Assembly: GCA_946006915.1 (NCBI GenBank)
Contig: CAMFZK010000063.1
Location: 1 to 6,068, forward strand
Direction of reading: 5' to 3'
Origin: an uncultured Clostridia bacterium
Lineage (GTDB): Bacteria; Bacillota; Clostridia; Oscillospirales; Acutalibacteraceae
Length of the DNA: 6,068 nucleotides
Part shown: piece after piece, positions 1-4,937 of the stretch
How positions within the stretch are numbered: the stretch's first letter is position 1
Layout of the letters: each line of letters opens with the position of its first letter
Notes under the pieces: model-generated
Seen by the model: only the letters and a program-made list of their open reading frames with translations
Databases searched by the model: none
What the model was told of the DNA's origin: nothing
Program-made: the position numbers and the translations under genes

Positions 1-86
1 TTATTATGGAACAAGGCACACCGGAAGAAATTTTCACAAACCCCAAAAGCCCCCGACTTAAAGACTTTTTAAGTAAGGTAATATAA
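1..86 (+). CDS. Polar amino-acid ABC transporter ATP-binding protein, C-terminal end (partial)
   Basis: Only the last 27 codons are in the window, read in frame from base 3 to a TAA at 84-86. The visible end runs MEQGTPEEIF, then NPKSPRLKDFLSKVI. This is the usual C-terminus of GlnQ/HisP-family ATPases, where a 'G-x-P-E-E-I-F/L-x-x-P' stretch is followed by 'R-x-x-x-F-L-x-x-V'. Such proteins energise uptake of polar amino acids with a membrane permease and a binding protein, which would lie to the left of the window. No Walker or signature motif can be seen because the nucleotide-binding core is outside. The substrate cannot be judged. There is no hairpin directly after the stop; the first candidate terminator for this transcript is the right end of the MITE-like repeat near 248-277. 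Confidence 0.8.
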   Translation, partial: IMEQGTPEEIFTNPKSPRLKDFLSKVI

Positions 87-118
87 AATTACAATTTATA
101 TAAATGTTTGAATATTAG

Positions 119-147
119 AAAAAACGCCTCCCTTGTGTAAAGGGAGG
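119..147 (-). terminator. Terminator-like hairpin at left end of MITE, facing left
   Basis: Bases 127-134 and 140-147 form an 8-bp GC-rich stem (CCTCCCTT/AAGGGAGG) with a 5-base loop. On the minus strand it is followed by CG and a run of six T (complement of 119-124). It would stop the minus-strand sigma/anti-sigma transcript, which has no other obvious terminator after its last stop codon at 356. Confidence 0.6.
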
Positions 148-270
148 TGGCAAAACTTCAGTTTTGACGGAGGGATTGCCGCACGGACAAGTAAGTTTCC
201 AAATTTTTTAATATTGCAAAACAATCCCTCAGTCTGCTCCGCAGCCAGCTCCCTTTACACAAGGGAGCCG
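125..270. repeat. MITE-like palindromic repeat with two nested inverted repeats
   Basis: The outer arms 125-151 and 244-270 are inverted repeats of 27 bases with 2 mismatches (core CTCCCTTGTGTAAAGGGAG). The inner arms 166-178 and 222-234 are inverted repeats of 13 bases with 1 mismatch (GACGGAGGGATTG type). Each half also folds into a small hairpin: CAAAAC/GTTTTG at 151-166 and CTGC/GCAG at 234-244. The palindrome continues outward into A6 (119-124) and T7 (271-277). It encodes no protein. I recognise this layout from repeats scattered through Clostridia genomes and infer a non-autonomous mobile or REP-like element; mobility is not shown by the sequence. No clear target-site duplication is visible outside the A/T runs. 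Confidence 0.75.
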
Positions 271-277
271 TTTTTTT
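248..277 (+). terminator. Terminator-like hairpin at right end of MITE, facing right
   Basis: Bases 248-255 and 261-268 form an 8-bp stem (GCTCCCTT/AAGGGAGC) with loop TACAC, followed by CG and seven T (271-277). It mirrors the left-end hairpin. It is the first intrinsic-terminator-like structure downstream of the amino-acid transporter gene ending at 86, so it may end that transcript. Confidence 0.6.
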
Positions 278-297
278 ATCTTAACAAACCGAATATT

Positions 298-354
298 TTA
301 ATGCGTTTCTATTACCGCCATAAAATAATTTGCAACCGTTTCGGGCGGTTCGGT
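298..354 (-). pseudogene. Stranded 3' remnant of the tetR-family gene
   Basis: Read on the minus strand, this 57-base piece encodes the last 18 residues of the TetR protein at 2025-2558 (from TEPPETVANYF to AVIETH) plus the TAA, with 100% nucleotide identity to 2025-2081. It has no start codon, ribosome binding site or upstream coding sequence, because it abuts the end of the anti-sigma gene. It is a gene-end duplicate left by whatever event placed the sigma/anti-sigma pair here, not a functional gene. Confidence 0.85.
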
Positions 355-355
355 T

Positions 356-1282
356 TTAAGACTTTTTAGTCATTTCTCTGGGAATAATAATTATTGTGCC
401 ATCCTTATTGAAATTAATATCAATATTGGTTACTTCTGTTGAACCGTCTTTATACTCAATAGTAATAGTCATTGAATCAAAAAATGAGCTTAAATCAATA
501 TTTGGATTATTATTAATTTCTTCTTTTACCTTTAAAGAATGTCGCCAATTAATTTCAAAATGACCTTTTTCCTGTTGCATATCTTTCATGATATTTGCGC
601 AGATTTCACCATCTATTGTAATATTAGTTCCGTGAGGAAAACTGTCTTTTAAATCAATCGAATTTGAAAGTAAAACAAATTCCACTTGTCCAAATTCAGA
701 ACTATTTTTAACATTTATACTTTTAATCTGACTATAATCATCTGCTTTAATAAGAAAAGTGCCTATTGCCAAGCTTGTGATAATAACATTTTCTCTTACA
801 TCAACAGAACCCCTTGATACGCCGGAAGGGTTTTCTTCTATTCCCATTTCCGACAATTGATTACTTAATTGCGCTTTTTTCTTATTTACAATGCTTTCAA
901 TTTCGTTTTGCCCAAGATTTCTAATATCAGTTACTTCAATATTATACTGTAATGGCAATTCAATTTCTTTTTGCAACACGATATTTTTTTGTTGTATATT
1001 TTTGTTTACTGATGATAGCAAAATGATGCTTTTAAACTTTTCTTTGTTTGTATCATCAATCCAATCCTTTTCTCCAATTATAGTTGAGTCATCCAGTTCA
1101 GTTGGCGGTGTGGTTTTTAAAAAATTGCCCTTCCATAAACCTATGCCAAGAATAGACACAAGGCAAACCGCAAAAATCGGCGCTACCACTCTTTTCGCAA
1201 TTTTTCTTCTGTTTCTTTTTTCGGTTTCGTGTTCTCCAATTCGACGAAGAACATCATTTGCCATTTCATTATAATTCTTCAT
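356..1282 (-). CDS. Membrane-anchored partner (probable anti-sigma factor) of the adjacent ECF sigma factor
   Basis: The 308-residue product has a short charged N-terminus (about residues 1-31, with the basic run EKRNRRKIAKR), one membrane helix (about 32-50, VVAPIFAVCLVSILGIGLW), and a roughly 255-residue polar region predicted outside the membrane. That topology, and translational coupling to a sigma factor, fits an anti-sigma or sigma-regulator role: the N-terminus would hold the sigma factor and the outer domain would sense an envelope signal. I see no zinc-type HxxxCxxC anti-sigma motif and cannot name the outer domain, so function rests mainly on context. The start chosen is the ATG at 1282, where GGAGGG lies 8 bases upstream; the ORF is open further to a GTG at 1360 but that lies deep inside the sigma gene. 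The start overlaps the sigma stop by 14 bp. The stop lies one base from the edge of the 108-bp direct repeat, so the native C-terminus may have been altered. Confidence 0.72.
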   Translation of the reverse strand: MKNYNEMANDVLRRIGEHETEKRNRRKIAKRVVAPIFAVCLVSILGIGLWKGNFLKTTPPTELDDSTIIGEKDWIDDTNKEKFKSIILLSSVNKNIQQKNIVLQKEIELPLQYNIEVTDIRNLGQNEIESIVNKKKAQLSNQLSEMGIEENPSGVSRGSVDVRENVIITSLAIGTFLIKADDYSQIKSINVKNSSEFGQVEFVLLSNSIDLKDSFPHGTNITIDGEICANIMKDMQQEKGHFEINWRHSLKVKEEINNNPNIDLSSFFDSMTITIEYKDGSTEVTNIDINFNKDGTIIIIPREMTKKS

Positions 1283-1829
1283 ATTGAAAGCCCTCCATTT
1301 CAAGTTGTGATTTAAGTGATTTACGGGCACGATACACAAGGGTTTCGATGTTATGAACACTTTTCTTCATCACTGCCGCCGCTTCCTTATTGCTGAAATC
1401 TTCAAAATAAATAAGCCATAGTATTTGTCTGTATTCTGATTTCAGTTTTTTTATAGCGCGGTGGACTATAATTTTTCTTTCTTTCTGAATGTAGGATAAT
1501 TCAAGTTCTTGTTCTTCGCTCATAAGATCCGGACAATCGTCAATAGAGAGTTCAGTTCGTTTGAAATTTCGTCTTAAATAATCAATTGCCCCATTCCGTC
1601 CGATTGTGTAAAGCCAAGTTTTAAAAGAGCCATTTCCTTTGTCTTTCGGTTTCTTTATACCAAGAAGTACGAAGGTATCCTCTGCAAGTTCTTCTGCGGT
1701 ACGTATGTTGCCGACAAAACTGTTAAGATAGAGAATAAGACCGTCTTTATAATCCCTTATGATTTCTACTAAACCGCTTTCATCACCGTCGTCACGGAAA
1801 CGGCGGTAGCTACTTGCACCGTTATCCAT
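1269..1829 (-). CDS. ECF-type RNA polymerase sigma factor (sigma-70 family)
   Basis: The 186-residue product has the size and two-domain layout of an extracytoplasmic-function sigma factor. The sigma-2 region spans about residues 24-90 and includes AEELAEDTFVLL, then SFKTWLYTIGRNGAIDYLRR, the segment expected to contact the -10 element. The sigma-4 region spans about 120-176, with a helix-turn-helix near 144-166 (FSNKEAAAVMKKSVHNIETL) for the -35 element. There is no sigma-3 domain. It would direct core polymerase to a small regulon under control of the membrane protein encoded immediately downstream, which it overlaps by 14 bp. The ATG start at 1829 has AAGGAG 9 bases upstream (1839-1844). 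An ECF-like promoter lies upstream at 1877-1903, suggesting autoregulation. The ECF subgroup and regulon cannot be told from this window. Confidence 0.9.
   Translation of the reverse strand: MDNGASSYRRFRDDGDESGLVEIIRDYKDGLILYLNSFVGNIRTAEELAEDTFVLLGIKKPKDKGNGSFKTWLYTIGRNGAIDYLRRNFKRTELSIDDCPDLMSEEQELELSYIQKERKIIVHRAIKKLKSEYRQILWLIYFEDFSNKEAAAVMKKSVHNIETLVYRARKSLKSQLEMEGFQYEEL
1291..1296 (-). promoter_or_regulatory. Ribosome binding site deciding the anti-sigma start
   Basis: GGAGGG on the minus strand lies inside the end of the sigma gene, 8 bases before the ATG at 1282. It fixes this start over the longer GTG reading at 1360 and implies translational coupling with the sigma gene. Confidence 0.75.
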
Positions 1830-1876
1830 TGACTTTTACTCCTTTCCGAAAGATACTTTTTTGTCCTTTCACTTAT

Positions 1877-1903
1877 TACACGAAACAGAAAGCAAAAACC
1901 TCA
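1877..1903 (-). promoter_or_regulatory. Candidate ECF-type promoter of the sigma/anti-sigma operon
   Basis: On the minus strand, TGAGGT (1903-1898) and CGTGTA (1882-1877) are separated by 15 bases, with a T-rich stretch after the -35-like box. This resembles the ECF layout of a G/A-rich -35 followed by a CGT-type -10. It lies about 50 bases before the sigma start codon. The assignment is by eye. A weaker sigma-A-like pair (TTGCTC, 17 bases, TTTAAT) lies further upstream, so both could act. Confidence 0.45.
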
Positions 1904-1973
1904 CAGTATTTTATAAAACGTTATATCACATTAAAAAGTAACTCCCTATGATGAGCAATGTCATTAAGTTAAG

Positions 1974-2081
1974 AGCTTGCTTTACACAAGAGAGCCGTTT
2001 TTTTATCTTAACAAACCGAATATTTTAATGCGTTTCTATTACCGCCATAAAATAATTTGCAACCGTTTCGGGCGGTTCGGT
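1974..2081 (+). repeat. Direct repeat copy 2 (degenerate MITE end plus live tetR 3' end)
   Basis: This is the partner of 247-354, with three mismatches in 108 bases. Here the MITE portion is only a 24-base stub (1974-1997) with no left half, and its hairpin is damaged: relative to copy 1, two stem positions differ on one side and one on the other, leaving a G-A mismatch and a G-T wobble. The rest is the functional end of the tetR gene and its short 3' flank. Together the two copies bracket the sigma/anti-sigma unit (355-1973). Confidence 0.93.
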
Positions 2082-2558
2082 CATTTTATTATTAACCCAC
2101 CATTTAACCGTTTCGCAAAAACTGCCCACAAGGTAATTCAGCAAAAAATCGGCAGGCACATCGGTTTTAAAATCCGCCAAGTACATTTTAAACAGCAAAT
2201 TAAGGTTTTCTTTTAAATAACCTATAAACAAATCCCCGCTTGCGGATGCTAATATACCGAAAATCTCCTTTTCAATTTCCTTAAAATGCCAAAGAATATG
2301 TGCAAGGCGTGACTGCAAATCGTTTTTATCGCCCTTATAACTGCAAAGTTCATTGTCAAATATATGGGCAAAAATATCATGGCACACTTCTTTAAGCAAC
2401 ATATCTTTGGTTTCAAAATGGGTGTAAAAGGTACTTCTTCCTATGTCCGCTTTGTCTATAATATCCTGCACCGTTATATGTTCGTAACGGTTGGTTTCCA
2501 AAAGCAAACTAAACGCTTTAAAAATAGATTCCCGTGTTTTCTTTTGCCGTCTGTCCAT
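2025..2558 (-). CDS. TetR/AcrR-family transcriptional regulator
   Basis: The 177-residue product has a classic TetR N-terminal DNA-binding domain: helix 1 at about residues 6-22, and the helix-turn-helix at about 28-48 reading ITVQDIIDKADIGRSTFYTH followed by FETKDML. The C-terminal ligand/dimer region is of the short type seen in Firmicutes, with the WW-containing helix near the end (FCETVKWWVNN) typical of the 'TetR C-terminal region' family often annotated in Clostridia. The ATG at 2558 has GGGAG 6 bases upstream. It is divergent from a cation exporter gene, and operator-like half-sites sit over both promoters, so it is probably the repressor of that exporter and of itself. The inducer is unknown; I see no obvious metal-ligand cluster. 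The last 18 codons are duplicated exactly at 298-354. No terminator follows the stop, so readthrough into the sigma operon is possible. Confidence 0.9.
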   Translation of the reverse strand: MDRRQKKTRESIFKAFSLLLETNRYEHITVQDIIDKADIGRSTFYTHFETKDMLLKEVCHDIFAHIFDNELCSYKGDKNDLQSRLAHILWHFKEIEKEIFGILASASGDLFIGYLKENLNLLFKMYLADFKTDVPADFLLNYLVGSFCETVKWWVNNKMTEPPETVANYFMAVIETH

Positions 2559-2585
2559 AAAATTCTCCCGTACAATTTTTAAAAA

Positions 2586-2601
2586 ATGTTCATTATCTTA
2601 C
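2586..2601 (-). promoter_or_regulatory. Operator half-site over the tetR promoter
   Basis: Minus-strand GTAAGATAnnGAACAT matches the site at 2657-2672 in 14 of 16 positions, in opposite orientation. It covers a -10-like GATAAT (2597-2592) for tetR. Only one arm of the dyad is well conserved here. No good -35 is visible upstream of that -10, so the tetR promoter itself is weakly supported. Confidence 0.5.
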
Positions 2602-2620
2602 AAAAGTCATAAATTATTTA

Positions 2621-2649
2621 TTGAAAACTTTAGCACAATGTATTATCAT
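2621..2649 (+). promoter_or_regulatory. Sigma-A promoter of the cation exporter gene
   Basis: TTGAAA (2621-2626) and TATCAT (2644-2649) are separated by exactly 17 bases, each one base off consensus. The -10 box is also the left end of a palindrome (2644-2664), so a bound repressor would block it. The start codon lies about 63 bases downstream. Confidence 0.7.
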
Positions 2650-2664
2650 ACAAAAGGTAAGATA
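2644..2664 (+). promoter_or_regulatory. Palindromic operator on the exporter promoter
   Basis: Arms TATCATAC (2644-2651) and GTAAGATA (2657-2664) are inverted repeats matching at 7 of 8 positions around a 5-base spacer. The site overlaps the -10 box. Its right arm, extended to GTAAGATAnnGAACAT, recurs in inverted orientation over the tetR -10. The likely ligand is the adjacent TetR-family protein; binding is inferred. Confidence 0.55.
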
Positions 2665-2702
2665 CCGAACATATTGTACAGTAATTTTTAAGGTATGTCA
2701 AT

Positions 2703-2708
2703 AGGAGG
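2703..2708 (+). promoter_or_regulatory. Ribosome binding site deciding the exporter start
   Basis: A perfect AGGAGG lies 4 bases before the ATG at 2713. The alternative in-frame ATG at 2695 has only AAGG close by and would place the AGGAGG inside the coding region, so 2713 is preferred. Confidence 0.7.
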
Positions 2709-2712
2709 AATT

Positions 2713-3609
2713 ATGAAAACCCAACACAATATTTTAATTGCTTTTATACTTAATTTAGCATTTTCGGTTTTTGAATTTATAGGCGGTATTTTCACGGGAA
2801 GTGTTGCCATTATTTCGGACGCAATACACGATATCGGTGATGCGGCGAGTATTGGTATTTCTTACTTTCTTGAAAAGAAAAGCAAAAAACAACCCGATGA
2901 TATCTACACCTACGGCTATGCCCGTTATTCGGTTATAGGCGGTATTATTACAACGGTTATTTTGCTTATCGGGTCGGTTTTTGTTATAATAAACGCCGTT
3001 AAAAGAATTATTAACCCTGTCGAAATCAACTATAACGGAATGATAGTTTTTGCCGTTATCGGTGTTGTTGTAAACTTTGTAGCGGCTTATTTCACTCGTG
3101 AGGGTGACTCTATTAACCAAAAAGCGGTAAATTTGCATATGCTGGAAGATGTGCTTGGCTGGGTTGTTGTGCTTATCGGTGCTATTGTAATGAAGTTTAC
3201 CGATATTTCTTTAATAGACGCCCTAATGTCCATCGCTGTAGCATTGTTTATTCTTATTAACACCCTTAAAAATTTAAAAGACATTTTTAATCTGTTTACC
3301 ATTAAAATACCCGACGGTATTTCGAGTAGTGAAATTACAAATCATCTGCTTGAAATTGATGGTATAAAGGACGTTCATCACATTCACATTTGGAGTACCG
3401 ACGGCCATTCAAACTACGCTACAATGCATATTGTAACAAACGCAAACCCCACCGAGATTAAGCAAAAAGTGAAAGCGGAACTTTTAGAACACGGTATTTT
3501 CCACAGTACCCTTGAACTTGAAACCGAAGATGAAAACTGCAGTGCAAAAGAATGTTGCGTAGACGAAACCCACCATTCGCACGGTCATCATCACCATCAT
3601 CACCATTAA
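2713..3609 (+). CDS. Cation diffusion facilitator family metal exporter, probably zinc
   Basis: The 298-residue product has the CDF fold: an N-terminal domain with about six membrane helices, then a cytoplasmic C-terminal domain (about residues 205-280). Metal-site pairs are visible as HxxxD in helix 2 (H39, D43 in SDAIHDIGD) and HxxxD in helix 5 (H142, D146 in NLHMLED). This is the four-ligand pattern of zinc-selecting CDF proteins. The cytoplasmic domain carries VHHIHIWS, a conserved metal-binding/dimer segment. The last residues hold C-rich (ENCSAKECC) and His-rich (10 His in 12 residues, ending in seven in a row) stretches, likely soft-metal chelators. It would export Zn2+ or a similar divalent ion by proton antiport. 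It is divergent from a TetR regulator, with an operator on its promoter. Cadmium or cobalt are possible alternatives. Confidence 0.9.
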   Translation: MKTQHNILIAFILNLAFSVFEFIGGIFTGSVAIISDAIHDIGDAASIGISYFLEKKSKKQPDDIYTYGYARYSVIGGIITTVILLIGSVFVIINAVKRIINPVEINYNGMIVFAVIGVVVNFVAAYFTREGDSINQKAVNLHMLEDVLGWVVVLIGAIVMKFTDISLIDALMSIAVALFILINTLKNLKDIFNLFTIKIPDGISSSEITNHLLEIDGIKDVHHIHIWSTDGHSNYATMHIVTNANPTEIKQKVKAELLEHGIFHSTLELETEDENCSAKECCVDETHHSHGHHHHHHH

Positions 3610-3646
3610 AAATAAAACCATCGGTTCGCCCGATGGTTTTATTTTT
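3608..3646. terminator. Bidirectional terminator shared by convergent exporter and ATPase genes
   Basis: A perfect 17-bp inverted repeat (3608-3624 and 3630-3646) with loop TTCGC has a GC-rich inner stem (CCATCGG/CCGATGG) flanked by A-rich and T-rich outer arms, giving a U-run in both directions. Its outer bases overlap the exporter stop codon (3607-3609) and the complement of the ATPase stop codon (3645-3647), so it fills the whole 35-base gap. Confidence 0.9.
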
Positions 3647-4922
3647 AACTGTTTTCGGTAAAAAACGTGATATCGTTTAGTTTAACACTACCCCAATAGA
3701 GCGATTTTTTATTTTTAAAATTATAATTGTCCTTAATAATTTCAAAACAAAACGCACGGTCTATGTAGTCTAAATATACGTTATTGCCCATACTGTCGGT
3801 TTGCGAAAAGCCGAATCGTGCCGAATATTTTTCCCGTTGCAGATTAGAAATATCAAAAGAAAAATGTGTAGTATAAGTTTTGCCCTTTTCCGCTTTTTCA
3901 ATCACATTGCTAAACGCAAAACCAATTGGATTATCGTTGGAATTTTTTAAAGCCAATTCAAACCTAAAGTTTTCTAAATTTTTAAGGCAATGCCACTTAA
4001 TACTAAAGTTCAGTTTTTCGTCATTTTCAAAAAAACTATCCTGTTTACCGTCAAGTTTAAAGGACAAAATCTTAATATCATTTGTAATCCCTTTAGGACG
4101 TGTCACTTGCGAAAAATCTACAAAAGTATCAAAATCGGTTAAATTTTTGCCTAAATAAACCGCTATCGCCTGTTCGGTATCACCGTCAAAAATCTTTTCG
4201 CCTTTATCCAAAACGACACAGCGGTCGCACAACTGCCTTACCGTGTTCATATTGTGGCTTACATAAAGAATTGTACGTCCCTCACTTGCCAATGACCGCA
4301 TTTTGCTTATACACTTTTCCTGAAAACGAACATCACCCACCGCCAGCACTTCGTCCATAATAATAATTTCGCTGTCAAGATGTGCCGCAACCGAGAAAGC
4401 AAGTTTTACATACATACCGCTTGAATAGCGCTTTACGGGGGTGTCAATAAACTGCCTTACTTCCGAAAAGTCGATAATGTCTTCGATTTTTAAATCAATT
4501 TCCTCCTTGGTCATACCAAGAATTGCGCCGTTTAGGTAAATGTTTTCCCGTCCTGTAAGTTCACGGTGAAAACCCGTTCCCACTTCTAAAAGGGAGGCAA
4601 CCCTGCCGTTTAAATAAATAGTACCGCTTGTGGGTGAAGTGACCGAAGATATAAGTTTTAAAAGTGTGGATTTGCCCGCACCGTTACCGCCGATTATCCC
4701 TAATGTTTCACCCTTTTTTAATTCAAAACTAACCCCTTTTAAGGCATGAAAAGTTTCGTTTTTGCCGTAAGTTTTACTGCCTATTTTAGAATTGGGGTCT
4801 TCCCTTTTTAAAATTTTGGCAATAAAACTTTGAAAATCGGCGGTTAAGGTTCTGCCGTTTATTGCACCTAATTTATATTCTTTATAAACATTGTCGACTT
4901 TTAGCATCAATTCATTATCCAT
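3645..4922 (-). CDS. Wzt-like polysaccharide/teichoic-acid ABC exporter ATPase with C-terminal domain
   Basis: The 425-residue protein is an ABC ATPase of the polysaccharide-export branch (Wzt, RfbB, TagH type). Visible motifs: Walker A GGNGAGKST (78-86), signature YSSGM (166-170), Walker B IIIMDE (186-191) followed by VLAVGD, and the H-loop histidine in VSHN (223). The stretch LLEVGTGFHRELTGREN (111-127) is typical of this branch, as is the insertion before the core (about 20-58). After the ATPase (to about 260) comes a further 165-residue beta-rich region resembling the Wzt C-terminal substrate-recognition domain (about 280-415). It would power export of a lipid-linked glycan or wall polymer through the permease encoded 15 bp upstream. 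The ATG at 4922 has GGGGGA a few bases before it. The substrate is unknown. Confidence 0.9.
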   Translation of the reverse strand: MDNELMLKVDNVYKEYKLGAINGRTLTADFQSFIAKILKREDPNSKIGSKTYGKNETFHALKGVSFELKKGETLGIIGGNGAGKSTLLKLISSVTSPTSGTIYLNGRVASLLEVGTGFHRELTGRENIYLNGAILGMTKEEIDLKIEDIIDFSEVRQFIDTPVKRYSSGMYVKLAFSVAAHLDSEIIIMDEVLAVGDVRFQEKCISKMRSLASEGRTILYVSHNMNTVRQLCDRCVVLDKGEKIFDGDTEQAIAVYLGKNLTDFDTFVDFSQVTRPKGITNDIKILSFKLDGKQDSFFENDEKLNFSIKWHCLKNLENFRFELALKNSNDNPIGFAFSNVIEKAEKGKTYTTHFSFDISNLQREKYSARFGFSQTDSMGNNVYLDYIDRAFCFEIIKDNYNFKNKKSLYWGSVKLNDITFFTENS

Positions 4923-4937
4923 TAAAAGTCCCCCAAA

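Larger units (their letters stand above)
247..354 (+). repeat. Direct repeat copy 1 (MITE end plus tetR 3' end)
   Basis: This stretch matches 1974-2081 at a constant offset of 1727 bases over 108 bases with three mismatches (251 C/T, 252 C/G, 264 G/A); bases 265-354 are identical. It contains the right end of the MITE-like repeat, its T7 run, a short spacer, and the complement of the last 18 codons and stop of the tetR gene. Identity stops abruptly at 354/355, one base before the anti-sigma stop codon. Confidence 0.93.

Noticed and set aside
335..352. Small hairpin AACCG/CGGTT downstream of the anti-sigma stop as its terminator
   Set aside because: The 5-bp stem is part of the duplicated tetR coding sequence and has no T-run after it on the minus strand.
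133..369. Plus-strand 78-residue frame, and a similar 79-residue frame at 1977-2216, sharing an almost identical stretch
   Set aside because: They look like two paralogous small proteins, but the similarity comes only from the 108-bp DNA repeat. The first lies in the MITE and the second is antisense to tetR. Neither has a credible ribosome binding site.
1283..1360. Longer N-terminus of the anti-sigma protein from a GTG at 1360
   Set aside because: It would overlap the sigma gene by 92 bases and has no good ribosome binding site, whereas the ATG at 1282 has GGAGGG 8 bases away and starts the expected charged N-terminus.
2695..2712. Upstream ATG for the cation exporter
   Set aside because: The six extra residues are encoded by the AGGAGG ribosome binding site region itself, and the site is correctly placed only for the ATG at 2713.
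2755..3302. Minus-strand frames inside the exporter gene
   Set aside because: They are antisense shadows: the plus strand encodes a complete CDF protein with all expected motifs, and the minus frames show no recognisable domain or ribosome binding site.
3880..4360. Plus-strand frames inside the Wzt-like ATPase gene
   Set aside because: The opposite strand holds a full ABC ATPase with Walker A, signature, Walker B and H-loop; the plus frames have composition and start contexts of chance ORFs.
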